Positions 7,568 to 15,437 of a stretch of DNA of 41,269 nucleotides are shown here, piece after piece (position 1 is the first letter of the stretch; each line of letters begins with the position of its first letter). The translations under genes and the position numbers were made by a program. Where the stretch lies: NCBI GenBank assembly GCA_013298565.1, contig JAAFIC010000021.1:1-41269 (forward strand). The letters are read 5' to 3'. The notes below the pieces were generated by a model, which did not search any database, was not told the origin of the DNA, and worked only from the letters and a program-made list of their open reading frames with translations. The DNA comes from Alphaproteobacteria bacterium. Lineage in GTDB: Bacteria > Pseudomonadota > Alphaproteobacteria > Elsterales > Elsteraceae.

Positions 7568-9052
7568 ATGCCGATCTCCTCTTTTGCGCGGGTGCCGCTG
7601 TGGCTGTGGGCCGCTTGGGGCGGTGCGCTGATCGTGCTGATCCTGCGCGCTGGGCTTTATCCGGCGGCGCTAACCGGCGACGAAATTTGGTTCACCGAAA
7701 GCGCTTATCAGTTTCTTCAGACCGGAACGCCGAAGCGGCTGATTCATGCCGATGGGGTGGGCAGCGCCACTGCCGATTTTCTGCCGCCCATCATTATGCT
7801 GCTGCAAACTCTTGCTCTTTGGGTTGGCGGGCTAACGGCGGCGGCTGTGGGCGCGCCGAGCGTGCTGCTGATGATGCTGGCCTCGATCCTCGTCTATGCC
7901 GTCGCGCGGCAGGCTGGCGCCACGCCGAGCGCGGCGGGGTTGGCGGCGCTCGCGGTTTTCGGCGCACAGACTATTCTGCGGGGCGCGCTGTATGTGCGCT
8001 ATGAAGGCGCGGTTTTGGTGGCGTTTTTGGGATTTTTAGCGCTAGTCCCCGTTGCGGGCCGAACGGCAGCCCTTGGGCGCGGGGTATTGGTGGGAGCAGC
8101 CGGGCTGGCCTATTACCCCACCGCGCCTTTTGTTGGCCTTGCCGCACTGCTGATCGAAGCCGGGCTATTGCGGCTGTTCCCAACATCGCCCAATCGCCGC
8201 GTCATCCTCTGGACTGCGCTGGGATTTACGCTCGCGATTGCGCCGTTCCTGCTCTACGTCGGGCGCTATCCGGCAGAGTTTACCGCGCAGGTTCTCACCA
8301 ACGGGGCCGCGCATTATGGCACCGCCGAACTCCTGAGCCGCTTTACCGATCTCGGCTTTTGGCAGGGGCAGCGGGAAACTCTGCCGGAAAGTTTGGCGCT
8401 TTTCGCCTTGCTCCTGCTCGCCTTTCTGCGGAAGGGGGCGCGGGCCTGGGCCGGGATAATGTTGTTGCTAGCGCTGCCCGCCCTGCTCTACCCGTTCAAT
8501 CCGCGCCTACTCGGGCTGTCGGTCGCGCTGGCGCTCTGTCTTGCCGCTGTTTGGGCGAGCCGCAAAGACTGGATGAAGCCTGTCGCCCGCCTCGGCCTTA
8601 TTGGGGGAGTGCTGGCCGCCACCGCGATGCTCGGGCTGATGGGCAGTGTTGGGCTTCTCCAAGCCGAAGGGCGCGATGGGGCCGCCCTGGGACCATTGCT
8701 GAAACCCTATCTGACCCAACCGGGCGTTATCGCCGCCGATCAACGGGCATGGCTGGCGTTGCGCCGGGATTTCCCCGAACGGGCGTTTCTGCACGGCCTA
8801 CCCTCCTGGTCGCCGCCGCAGGTGAGCGTGTTCGAGGCTTTAGCGCTGCGCGATCCGAACTTCCGCGCAACCTACGCCCTCGTGCAAACCGATATTGCCG
8901 AAGCAACCCTCGCCCGCGCCCCCGCTCTTGCCGCAGGCCGGGCCGAGGGGAGCTTGGTGCCGCTCGCGCGGATCACTCTGCCGATCCGCCCGCTGCCATT
9001 GGCGAGGGCGGTACCGTTCGATCTAACGCTGTATGGGCCTAAGCCGTTTTAA
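7568..9052 (+). CDS. GT39-like (ArnT/PMT-type) integral membrane protein
   Basis: A 494-residue protein with roughly ten hydrophobic segments. After the first membrane helix comes the periplasmic loop LYPAALTGDEIWFTESAY. An acidic pair (DE) at this place is the catalytic and metal-binding feature of GT-C glycosyltransferases of the PMT/ArnT type, which use polyprenyl-phosphate sugars at the outer face of the inner membrane. The remainder resembles hypothetical family 39 proteins only in layout, so the sugar and acceptor are unknown. The start is the ATG at 7568; an earlier TTG in frame is less likely. Its 3' end overlaps phaZ on the opposite strand by 14 bases. Confidence 0.7.
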   Translation: MPISSFARVPLWLWAAWGGALIVLILRAGLYPAALTGDEIWFTESAYQFLQTGTPKRLIHADGVGSATADFLPPIIMLLQTLALWVGGLTAAAVGAPSVLLMMLASILVYAVARQAGATPSAAGLAALAVFGAQTILRGALYVRYEGAVLVAFLGFLALVPVAGRTAALGRGVLVGAAGLAYYPTAPFVGLAALLIEAGLLRLFPTSPNRRVILWTALGFTLAIAPFLLYVGRYPAEFTAQVLTNGAAHYGTAELLSRFTDLGFWQGQRETLPESLALFALLLLAFLRKGARAWAGIMLLLALPALLYPFNPRLLGLSVALALCLAAVWASRKDWMKPVARLGLIGGVLAATAMLGLMGSVGLLQAEGRDGAALGPLLKPYLTQPGVIAADQRAWLALRRDFPERAFLHGLPSWSPPQVSVFEALALRDPNFRATYALVQTDIAEATLARAPALAAGRAEGSLVPLARITLPIRPLPLARAVPFDLTLYGPKPF

Positions 9053-10259
9053 TAAAATCGGCGATGCGCGGCAGAATCTGTTCACGGAACTTACGCCCGT
9101 TAAACACCCCGTAATGGCCCACACCTTGTTGCACGTAATCGACACGCCGTTCTGCTGGGATACCGCTGCACAACATATGCGCGGCTTGGGTTTGGCCGGG
9201 GCCGCAAATATCGTCGTCGGCCCCTTCAACGGTCATCAGCGCCGTTTTTTCAATCGCCGCTGGGGTGATAAGCATGTCGCGATATTTGAACTTACCGTTC
9301 GGCAAATCGTAATCCTGAAACACGGTTTGCAGTGTTTGCAGGTAAAAATCTGCCGGCATGTCCATTACGGTCAGGTATTCTTTGTAGAATTTCTTGGTTG
9401 ATGTCACGCTTTCGCCATCGCCCTTAACCAGATTGCGAAACATATCGAGATGAGCACGGACGTGGCGACCGATGTTCATGCTCATGAAGCCCGAAAGCTG
9501 CAAGAAACCTGGATACACCGCGCGCATCATGCCCGCGTAGGGGGGCGGTACGTGAGTGATGACCATCTGCTTGATGGCTTCGATCGAACCCGATTGGGCG
9601 AACTCGTTGATCTTGGTGGGGCTAACGCGGGTATCGAGCGGCCCGCCCATGAGCACCATCGCGCGCGGCTGCGCCGGATCATTCATCTGCGCCAAAGCCG
9701 ATACAGCCACCAACAGCGGCACGGCAGGCTGGCAAACAGCAATCGCCGTTACGTCCGAACCCAGATGACGCAGAAACTCGATACAATAATCTATAAACGC
9801 ATCCAGCCCGAAGTGGCCCTGCCATAGCGGTACGTTGCGAGCGTTCACCCAGTCGGTGATATACACGTCGTGGTGGGGCAGCAAAGCCTCCACCGTGCCG
9901 CGCAGCAGCGTAGAGAAATGGCCGGACATTGGCGCGAAGACAAGCACGCGGGGCAACCCCGTCACGCCGGGTTTTTTGAAGTGCAGCAGATCGCAGAACG
10001 GCTTCCGCACTACAATCTCTTCTTCGACCGGTACGAGATGCCCATCGACCAGCGTTGTGCGAATGCCGTAATCGGGGCGGTCGTGCAGCGGTTTGGCATC
10101 GGCCACCACGTCGCAAGCAGCGGTAAACGCATCCATCATCGGGTTCGAGAGCGCGGGGTTTAAACCGGAGCGCCCGGCAAAGGTCCGAACTTCGTTGGCA
10201 AACCAGCGCATCGGCTCCATTGCAGCCTGTTGAGCGTTATAAGCCTGATACAAAAACAT
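9039..10259 (-). CDS. phaZ: Intracellular poly(3-hydroxybutyrate) depolymerase
   Basis: A 406-residue intracellular PHB depolymerase (PhaZ1 type) that breaks down stored polymer on granules. It is an alpha/beta hydrolase with a cysteine nucleophile, as in the Ralstonia enzyme: AVCQPAVPLL places Cys at 176, the acid is Asp in GADDDICGPGQT (349/350), and the histidine is H382 in GVGHYGVFNG. No signal peptide is present. The N-terminus MFLYQAYNAQQAAMEPMRW is typical, and a GAGGGG ribosome-binding site lies 8 bases before the ATG. It is transcribed alone, with 207 bases of upstream non-coding sequence. Synthase and phasin genes are not in the window. Confidence 0.95.
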   Translation of the reverse strand: MFLYQAYNAQQAAMEPMRWFANEVRTFAGRSGLNPALSNPMMDAFTAACDVVADAKPLHDRPDYGIRTTLVDGHLVPVEEEIVVRKPFCDLLHFKKPGVTGLPRVLVFAPMSGHFSTLLRGTVEALLPHHDVYITDWVNARNVPLWQGHFGLDAFIDYCIEFLRHLGSDVTAIAVCQPAVPLLVAVSALAQMNDPAQPRAMVLMGGPLDTRVSPTKINEFAQSGSIEAIKQMVITHVPPPYAGMMRAVYPGFLQLSGFMSMNIGRHVRAHLDMFRNLVKGDGESVTSTKKFYKEYLTVMDMPADFYLQTLQTVFQDYDLPNGKFKYRDMLITPAAIEKTALMTVEGADDDICGPGQTQAAHMLCSGIPAERRVDYVQQGVGHYGVFNGRKFREQILPRIADFIKTA

Positions 10260-10448
10260 GGTCTAACCCCTCGCGGTGGCGTTCTGCGGTTCGCGCTATT
10301 TTTAGTCTGGCCCTCCGCAAACAACCCGGCAAGATTATTATGACAAGAGACGCAAGTACGAAACGATTGATAATTGCACGAAACTGGCTGCGAGGGGTGA
10401 CTTTACTGCACCTGCGTTCAAATTAGCGCAAGCGCGCTGCCTAAAAGC

Positions 10449-10466
10449 TGCCCTAGCCAACGGGCA
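10449..10466 (-). terminator. Weak terminator-like hairpin after ptrB
   Basis: Directly after the ptrB stop, the minus strand reads TGCCC-gttggcta-GGGCA-GCTTTTA: a 5-bp stem followed by a short T run. A second small hairpin (AGCGC-gctt-GCGCT, 10425-10438) follows. The rest of 10260-10424 is AT-richer and should hold the phaZ promoter, but no convincing -35/-10 pair was found. Confidence 0.3.
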
Positions 10467-12554
10467 TCAGTCCGCTACCGCCAACGCTGCCACTAGAAAG
10501 GCGTAGGTTTCGGCGATTTCGTCGAGCGCCTTATAGCGGCCCGATGCGCCGCCATGCCCAGCGGTCATTTCCGTTCGCAGCAGCAAAACCGCATCGCCCG
10601 TTTTGGTCGCGCGGAGTTTGGCGGCCCATTTCGCAGGCTCCCAATAGGTGACGCGCGGATCACTCAGCCCAGCCGTGATAAGAAGCGGCGGATACGGCTG
10701 CGCCGATACTTGATCGTAGGGGCTATAGCTCTGCATATAGGCGTAATAGGCCGGATCGGCGGGATTGCCCCATTCCTCATACTCAAACGCGGTCAGCGGT
10801 AGGCTATCGTCCAGCATCGTCGAGAGTAAATCGACGAACGGCACCTGGGCGACCGACGCGCCCCAAAGGTCCGGGCGCAAGTTAAGAACGGCCCCCATCA
10901 GCAAGCCGCCCGCGCTGCCGCCCATGCAGGCGATGCGGCCTTTTTGGGCATAGCCCTCTGCACTCAGATGCTCCGCCACCGCGATGAAGTCGGTGAAACT
11001 GTTTTTCTTTTTAAGAAACTTACCGTCTTCATACCAGCGTCGCCCCCGCTCCTCCCCGCCGCGAATATGGGCAATGGCATAGACAAAGCCCCGGTTCAGT
11101 AGGCTGAGACGGTTAGGGCTGAAGGCGGCATCCATGCTGGCACCGTAAGAGCCGTAACCGTACAGCAGCGCCGGGGCCGTGCCGTCCAGCGGCACATCCT
11201 TGCGGCGCACGACAGACAACGGCACCCGCACGCCATCGGGCGCTGTTGTCCACAGCCGCTCCACACGATAAGCGTCAGGGTCATGCCCGCCCGGAATCTC
11301 GGTCTGTTGAACGACTTCCAGGCGCTTGCTGCCAACGTGGTAGTCGAAATAGGTTTTTGGGCGCGCGAGCGTTTCATACTGCAACCGCAATGTCCGGCGC
11401 TGCCAGTCATATCCCGGCAAAACCCATAGGGCATAGGCGGCATCGGGGAAGGTTACGTCCTGCGCCCCGGCGTCGCTCTCCTGCCCAGCCGTGATAATTC
11501 GCACGCGCTTGCGCGCTTCATCCGTGCGTTCGGTCACACACCAGAAATGCGCGGCACCGCTCACGCCTTCGATGCAAACCGTCTCTGAGGGGGGAATAAC
11601 TTCCTGCCAATCGGCTTCCCCCGAACGGTCCAGCGGCGCGCGCACAACACGGAAGTTTGGGTGTGTGTCGTTGGTGAGAATCAACCATTCGCCGTTACGA
11701 TCAAAGGCACTATATTCATGATTAGCGCGGCGCGGGTTCAAGCACCGTGGCTGCACTCCAGCCCCCTCCAGCGGCAAAATCCACTGCTCCGAGCAGGTTT
11801 TCTGCGCGGCATCAATCATCAAATACCGCCCGCTCGCCCCGCGCCCGATGCTGAGGTAAAAGCTCGGGTCCGCCTCATGGTAGATCAGCACGTCGGTCGC
11901 GGGATCGCTGCCCAGCGTGTGGGCATAAACCCAACGTGGGCGCTGCTGCGCGTCTTGCTTGACGTAGAAAATTCGGCGGCTATCGGCAGACCATTCCAGC
12001 CCATAGGTACAATCTTCGATTTCGAGCGGCAGGAAGTCGCCACTGGCCAAATCTTTCACCCGCAACACCAGCCGTTCCGAGCCGTCGGTATCCTCCAGCA
12101 CGGCAAGCGCAGTCCGGTCGGGGGAGAGTTCGAGGCCGCGCAAGGCATAATACGCCTTACCCGCTGCCCGCGCGTTCTGATCGAAGATTACCGTGCCGCG
12201 ATTGGCTTTGGCGTCCTCCAGCGAGGCCGCGAGGCAGGTTTGGACGTATTGCTGCCCCGGCTGATAGCGCCCCCACAGCCAAACACCGTGATCCCACTCG
12301 GGCGGCGTGCGTTCGTCCTCGATGATCCGGCTTTTCAACTCGGCAAGGAGGGCCGGGCGCAGGTCGCGCGCGCCGCCCAGCACAGTTTCCACATAGGCGT
12401 TTTCAGCCGCAAGATAACCGAGAATCTCGGGATCGGTCACGTCGGGATACCCCGGATCCCGCAGCCACGCCCAGGCATCGGCCCGGCCATCGGCATGGGT
12501 GAAGGCTTTTGGGGCCGCGACGGGCGGGAGTGGAAACGCGCTTTGGCGAAGCAT
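10467..12554 (-). CDS. ptrB: Oligopeptidase B (S9A serine peptidase)
   Basis: A 695-residue S9A peptidase, close to the usual length of about 690. An N-terminal beta-propeller (about 70-430) precedes the alpha/beta hydrolase domain with LLYGYGSYG and IRGGEERGRRWYEDGK. The catalytic triad is readable as S547 in GGSAGG, D632 in GLSDPRV and H667 in TAGHGG. Oligopeptidase B cleaves short peptides after Arg or Lys in the cytoplasm; no signal peptide is seen. I begin at the ATG at 12554, one codon inside a TTG. A 45-bp palindromic repeat lies 46 bases upstream, separating it from the DUF2155 gene. Confidence 0.93.
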   Translation of the reverse strand: MLRQSAFPLPPVAAPKAFTHADGRADAWAWLRDPGYPDVTDPEILGYLAAENAYVETVLGGARDLRPALLAELKSRIIEDERTPPEWDHGVWLWGRYQPGQQYVQTCLAASLEDAKANRGTVIFDQNARAAGKAYYALRGLELSPDRTALAVLEDTDGSERLVLRVKDLASGDFLPLEIEDCTYGLEWSADSRRIFYVKQDAQQRPRWVYAHTLGSDPATDVLIYHEADPSFYLSIGRGASGRYLMIDAAQKTCSEQWILPLEGAGVQPRCLNPRRANHEYSAFDRNGEWLILTNDTHPNFRVVRAPLDRSGEADWQEVIPPSETVCIEGVSGAAHFWCVTERTDEARKRVRIITAGQESDAGAQDVTFPDAAYALWVLPGYDWQRRTLRLQYETLARPKTYFDYHVGSKRLEVVQQTEIPGGHDPDAYRVERLWTTAPDGVRVPLSVVRRKDVPLDGTAPALLYGYGSYGASMDAAFSPNRLSLLNRGFVYAIAHIRGGEERGRRWYEDGKFLKKKNSFTDFIAVAEHLSAEGYAQKGRIACMGGSAGGLLMGAVLNLRPDLWGASVAQVPFVDLLSTMLDDSLPLTAFEYEEWGNPADPAYYAYMQSYSPYDQVSAQPYPPLLITAGLSDPRVTYWEPAKWAAKLRATKTGDAVLLLRTEMTAGHGGASGRYKALDEIAETYAFLVAALAVAD

Positions 12555-12600
12555 CAAGCATATCCCAGGTTAGTGCGGGACTTTAACGCGCTGTTTTTCA

Positions 12601-12645
12601 AGAAAATTCGTCGTCGCGGGTGATTCCACCCGCTCGGGATTTGCT
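12601..12645 (-). repeat. 45-bp imperfect palindrome, copy 1 (minus orientation)
   Basis: On the minus strand this begins AGCAAATCCCGAGCGGG and contains CGCGACGACG. It aligns without gaps over all 45 positions with copies at 23824-23868 and 31665-31709 (36 of 45 identical to the latter). It is preceded by GTTAG, so the TAG stop of the DUF2155 gene at 12646-12648 lies in the TTAGAGC head of the element. Confidence 0.75.
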
Positions 12646-13182
12646 CTAACGCGCGCGGCAGTCCAGCAGGATAATATCGAAGACCGGATGCTCCAGCGGG
12701 TGCAGCGCCGGGGAGGAGGCAAACATCCAGCCGGAGAAAATCACGCGGTCGCCCCCCGCGACGAAGGGATCACTGGGTACAGCGGTGGCCTTTTGCGGCG
12801 CGGTCGATTGCGCGGGATGATCAATGATCCGCAAAAACGCCGCGCTCTCCGGCGGCTCTTCCGGGGGGCGCTTGATGCAAGCATCTATATTGACGGTAAG
12901 GCTGCCGAAGGTAGCCACCTCACCAACCGGAATGTTGAGTTTGGAGACGCGCGCCGTTACCTTATCCAGCCCTTGCAACACGGCCACGGGCTTTGCGGGC
13001 GGCGGGGTTGGTTGTGGCAGAGGGTGCGGGGCAGGCGACTGGACTGGCGACTGGGCGACTGGCGGGCGCGGCGCAGCTTGTTGGGCGAGCGTCGCACCCG
13101 AGACTAGCACTAAACCCGTCAGCGTTAAAAAAAGACCGGGCGTTAAAAAAAGACCGGGCGTCAAAAAAAGACCGGGCCTCAC
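12646..13182 (-). CDS. DUF2155 domain-containing exported protein
   Basis: A 178-residue protein with a signal peptide ending near GATLAQQ, a proline/glutamine-rich linker (about 36-65) and a C-terminal DUF2155 domain with VTARVSKLNIPVGE, ACIKRPPEEPPESAAF and the signature SGWMFASSPALHPLEHPVFD. Function is unknown; the family is alphaproteobacterial and typically follows ndufA12 and mlaD as here. No ATG is available, so the start is the GTG at 13182, which overlaps the mlaD stop as GTGA. The first codons are a triplicated 18-bp unit encoding PGLFLT three times, so the signal peptide is lengthened by repeat expansion. Probably periplasmic. Confidence 0.88.
   Translation of the reverse strand: MRPGLFLTPGLFLTPGLFLTLTGLVLVSGATLAQQAAPRPPVAQSPVQSPAPHPLPQPTPPPAKPVAVLQGLDKVTARVSKLNIPVGEVATFGSLTVNIDACIKRPPEEPPESAAFLRIIDHPAQSTAPQKATAVPSDPFVAGGDRVIFSGWMFASSPALHPLEHPVFDIILLDCRAR
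13123..13176 (-). repeat. Three tandem 18-bp units inside the DUF2155 signal peptide
   Basis: Plus-strand units 13123-13140 and 13141-13158 are identical (CGTTAAAAAAAGACCGGG); unit 13159-13176 differs by one base (T to C). Each contains a run of seven A and encodes six residues, so copy changes keep the reading frame. Confidence 0.95.
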
Positions 13183-13655
13183 GGTTGGGGTGCGCCCGCT
13201 TTCGATTTATCGTCGCTGGCGGAGAACAGGAATTTGCCGATCATCTGCATGAAATCCGCCGAAGATTTAGTGAATTTTATCGCCTCGCCCGCCGTTAGAT
13301 CACGGTCGGCATTGCCGGGGTTGATGTTCAGATAGCGGCCCCCCAGCAGCCCTTCGGCAGCGATTTCCGCCACGGTATCTTCGGGGAGCTTCACATCTGA
13401 CCGCAAAGCAAAGCGCACTTGCGCGAAAAAAGTGGCCGGATCGAGGGTAATGGCCGTGACGGAGCCAACTTTAATGCCGCTCACGCGCACATCGGTGCCA
13501 ATAGCCAAGCCATCCGCCCGGTCAAACCGTGCGGACAGCTCATAAGCACCGTGTGTTCCCCGAATCGAGGTCGTGGAATAGGCGTACCAGCCGAACGCCA
13601 GGGCGACGAGAAGAACGAAAGCCCCAACCAAGGTTTCCACGACATTCCGCTGCAT
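13179..13655 (-). CDS. mlaD: MlaD-family lipid transport substrate-binding protein
   Basis: A 158-residue MCE-domain protein. One N-terminal membrane helix (about residues 6-26) anchors it in the inner membrane, and the MCE domain (about 36-115) shows ARFDRADGLAIGTDVRVSGI and GLLGGRYLNINPG. MlaD hexamers pass phospholipids between the inner-membrane MlaFEDB transporter and periplasmic carriers. The permease and ATPase genes are not adjacent, so they must be elsewhere if the system is complete. It lies between ndufA12 and the DUF2155 gene and overlaps the latter by 4 bases. Confidence 0.93.
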   Translation of the reverse strand: MQRNVVETLVGAFVLLVALAFGWYAYSTTSIRGTHGAYELSARFDRADGLAIGTDVRVSGIKVGSVTAITLDPATFFAQVRFALRSDVKLPEDTVAEIAAEGLLGGRYLNINPGNADRDLTAGEAIKFTKSSADFMQMIGKFLFSASDDKSKAGAPQP

Positions 13656-13685
13656 AACCGCGCTATCCCTTTGCTTAACGTAAAC

Positions 13686-14042
13686 TTAGTCTTCCGGCGT
13701 CCAGGCTTCGTAATCGCCGGTCGCCTTATCGCGACGATTACCGGCCAGCGCGTGACCCGGCGGGCGATAGGCAAGCTCCGTCCCCGTAAGGTTGGGCAGA
13801 TGCGGCTTTTGCCAGGGGCGGACGGGTGCGTTCTTCAACGGCACGTCATCGGTCGTTTTATGCAGCCAGCGGTGCCACTGCGGCGGCACTTTCGAGGCTT
13901 CGGGTTCGCCCCTGTAGAGCACCCAGCGCTTCGCATCGCGCACCGACGCCACTTTTTTCTCGCGATAATAGCGGTTGCCGAATTCGTCTTCGCCGACCAA
14001 TTCACCGTTCCGCCACGTATAAAGCCGAGTGCCGAGCGACAT
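13686..14042 (-). CDS. NADH:ubiquinone oxidoreductase NDUFA12-family subunit
   Basis: A 118-residue homologue of the mitochondrial complex I accessory subunit NDUFA12 (B17.2), found in alphaproteobacteria. Typical segments are GTRLYTWRNGELVGEDEFGN, YYREKK, RWVLYRGEPEASKVPPQWH RWLH (with one short break for length) and the late YRPPGH. It is thought to stabilise the peripheral arm of complex I at the membrane; it has no catalytic residues. The other nuo genes are not nearby, which is usual for this subunit. The mlaD gene starts 30 bases downstream. Confidence 0.95.
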   Translation of the reverse strand: MSLGTRLYTWRNGELVGEDEFGNRYYREKKVASVRDAKRWVLYRGEPEASKVPPQWHRWLHKTTDDVPLKNAPVRPWQKPHLPNLTGTELAYRPPGHALAGNRRDKATGDYEAWTPED

Positions 14043-14131
14043 GCTAATCCCTTACGCTGTTCCCAATCGAATGTCGGGGGCGACTATGGCACCAGCCGCA
14101 GAATGAATCCAGTGCGTATGAAGCCAGTCCG

Positions 14132-15322
14132 TTAGCCCTCGCCATCGCGCCGGAAGGGCGACAAGGGCAGCAGCGCCACCATCTGTTCGGCAACCGCTGG
14201 GCGCTCTTGATCGAGGAAATTCTCCACCGCTCTGCGAAAGCTGGGGTTGGCAATCCAGTGGGCCGAGCGGGTTTGCGAGGGCAGATAGCCGCGCTGGAGC
14301 TTATGTTCCCCCTGCGCGCCTGCCTCCACCGTCGCTAATCCTTCGGCGATGGCGTAATCGAGCGCGCGGTAGTAGCACAGCTCGAAGTGCAGGAACGGCA
14401 CATCAATCACCGCACCCCAGTTCCGCCCATAGAGCGTATCGGCCCCGCGTAGGTTGAGCGCGCCCGCAACGGGCACCCCGCGCCCGTCTTCGGCCACCAT
14501 CAGCACCACCCGGTCGGTCAGGGTTTCGGCGATCCGGTCGAAGAATGGCCGCGTGAGATAGGCCGAACCCCAGCGTTTATCGACCGTTGCAAGGTAGAAA
14601 TCATAAAAAGCATCCCAGTGCCGCGCCTCAATCGCCGCCCCCGCTAAGGTGCGGATCGTAAGGCCGCTGGCCGCTATACTCTCGCGCTCCTTCCGAATGG
14701 CTTTGCGCTTACGGCTGGCAAGCTCGGTGAGGAAATCGTCGAAGCTGCCATAGCCCCGGTTGTGCCAGTGGAACTGATAGCCGTGACGCTCCAAAAACCC
14801 CGCCGCCAACAGCGCCTCCATATCCGCATCGGCGACGAAGGTGAGATGGACCGACGATAGCCCCAAGCGTTTAACGGTCTCAACAAGGGCTTCGGCCAGC
14901 TTGTGGCGCGTGCCTGGCGGCGCATCGGGGGCGACCAGCAGGCGCGGCCCCGGCACGGGGGTGAAGGGTACCGCCCCTTGCAGCTTGGGATAATAGGCCC
15001 CGCCCGCCCGCTGAAACGCATCGGCCCACCCTTGATCGAACACATACTCGCCCCAGGAATGGCCCTTTAAATATAAGGGTACGGTGCCAACGATGCGCCC
15101 GTCAGAACTTTCGGCTATCAAGTGTCGGGGTATCCAGCCCGTGCGAGGGCTAACCGAGCCGCTGTCTTCCATCGCCGCCAAAAAAGCGTGACTGACGAAG
15201 GGGTTAGCCGATCCGGCGCAGGTATCCCAGTCGGCAGCCGCAATATCGGTGATCGCATCGACACCGCGCACACGGGCGACCGAGGGCAGGGCGGGCTTTT
15301 CGGGCAGTGCAGGAAATAACAT
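14132..15322 (-). CDS. FemAB-like GNAT acyltransferase (PF04339 type)
   Basis: A 396-residue protein of the family often labelled peptidoglycan biosynthesis or FemAB-like GNAT. It contains WDTCAGSANPFVSHAFLAAM near the N-terminus, the paired GNAT-like folds with YPKLQGAVPFTPVPGPRLL, LASRKRKAIRKERE, and AGAQGEHKLQRGYLP near the C-terminus, all characteristic blocks of this family. The acyl donor and acceptor are unproven; aminoacyl or acyl transfer to a cell-envelope molecule is an inference. An upstream TTG would lengthen the protein by 14 residues, but the ATG at 15322 is preferred. It is divergent from the phytase-like gene and 89 bases upstream of ndufA12. Confidence 0.85.
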   Translation of the reverse strand: MLFPALPEKPALPSVARVRGVDAITDIAAADWDTCAGSANPFVSHAFLAAMEDSGSVSPRTGWIPRHLIAESSDGRIVGTVPLYLKGHSWGEYVFDQGWADAFQRAGGAYYPKLQGAVPFTPVPGPRLLVAPDAPPGTRHKLAEALVETVKRLGLSSVHLTFVADADMEALLAAGFLERHGYQFHWHNRGYGSFDDFLTELASRKRKAIRKERESIAASGLTIRTLAGAAIEARHWDAFYDFYLATVDKRWGSAYLTRPFFDRIAETLTDRVVLMVAEDGRGVPVAGALNLRGADTLYGRNWGAVIDVPFLHFELCYYRALDYAIAEGLATVEAGAQGEHKLQRGYLPSQTRSAHWIANPSFRRAVENFLDQERPAVAEQMVALLPLSPFRRDGEG

Positions 15323-15437
15323 GCCATAAGGCTGGGGGTTCGAGGGCCGCGCGACAAGGGGCAAAGGCTCCTCAGACTGTCATAATCTGCCGTTAGAACT
15401 CGGCCTTAGTTTTTGCTTTTCTGTTGGGAGATTACCC

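Noticed and set aside
10260-10466. Defined promoter for phaZ
   Set aside because: Several AT-rich hexamers occur, but no -35/-10 pair had both acceptable sequence and spacing, so I did not call one.
11661-12623. 320-codon plus-strand frame opposite oligopeptidase B
   Set aside because: It has a shadow composition and no recognisable domain; the opposite frame has an intact catalytic triad.
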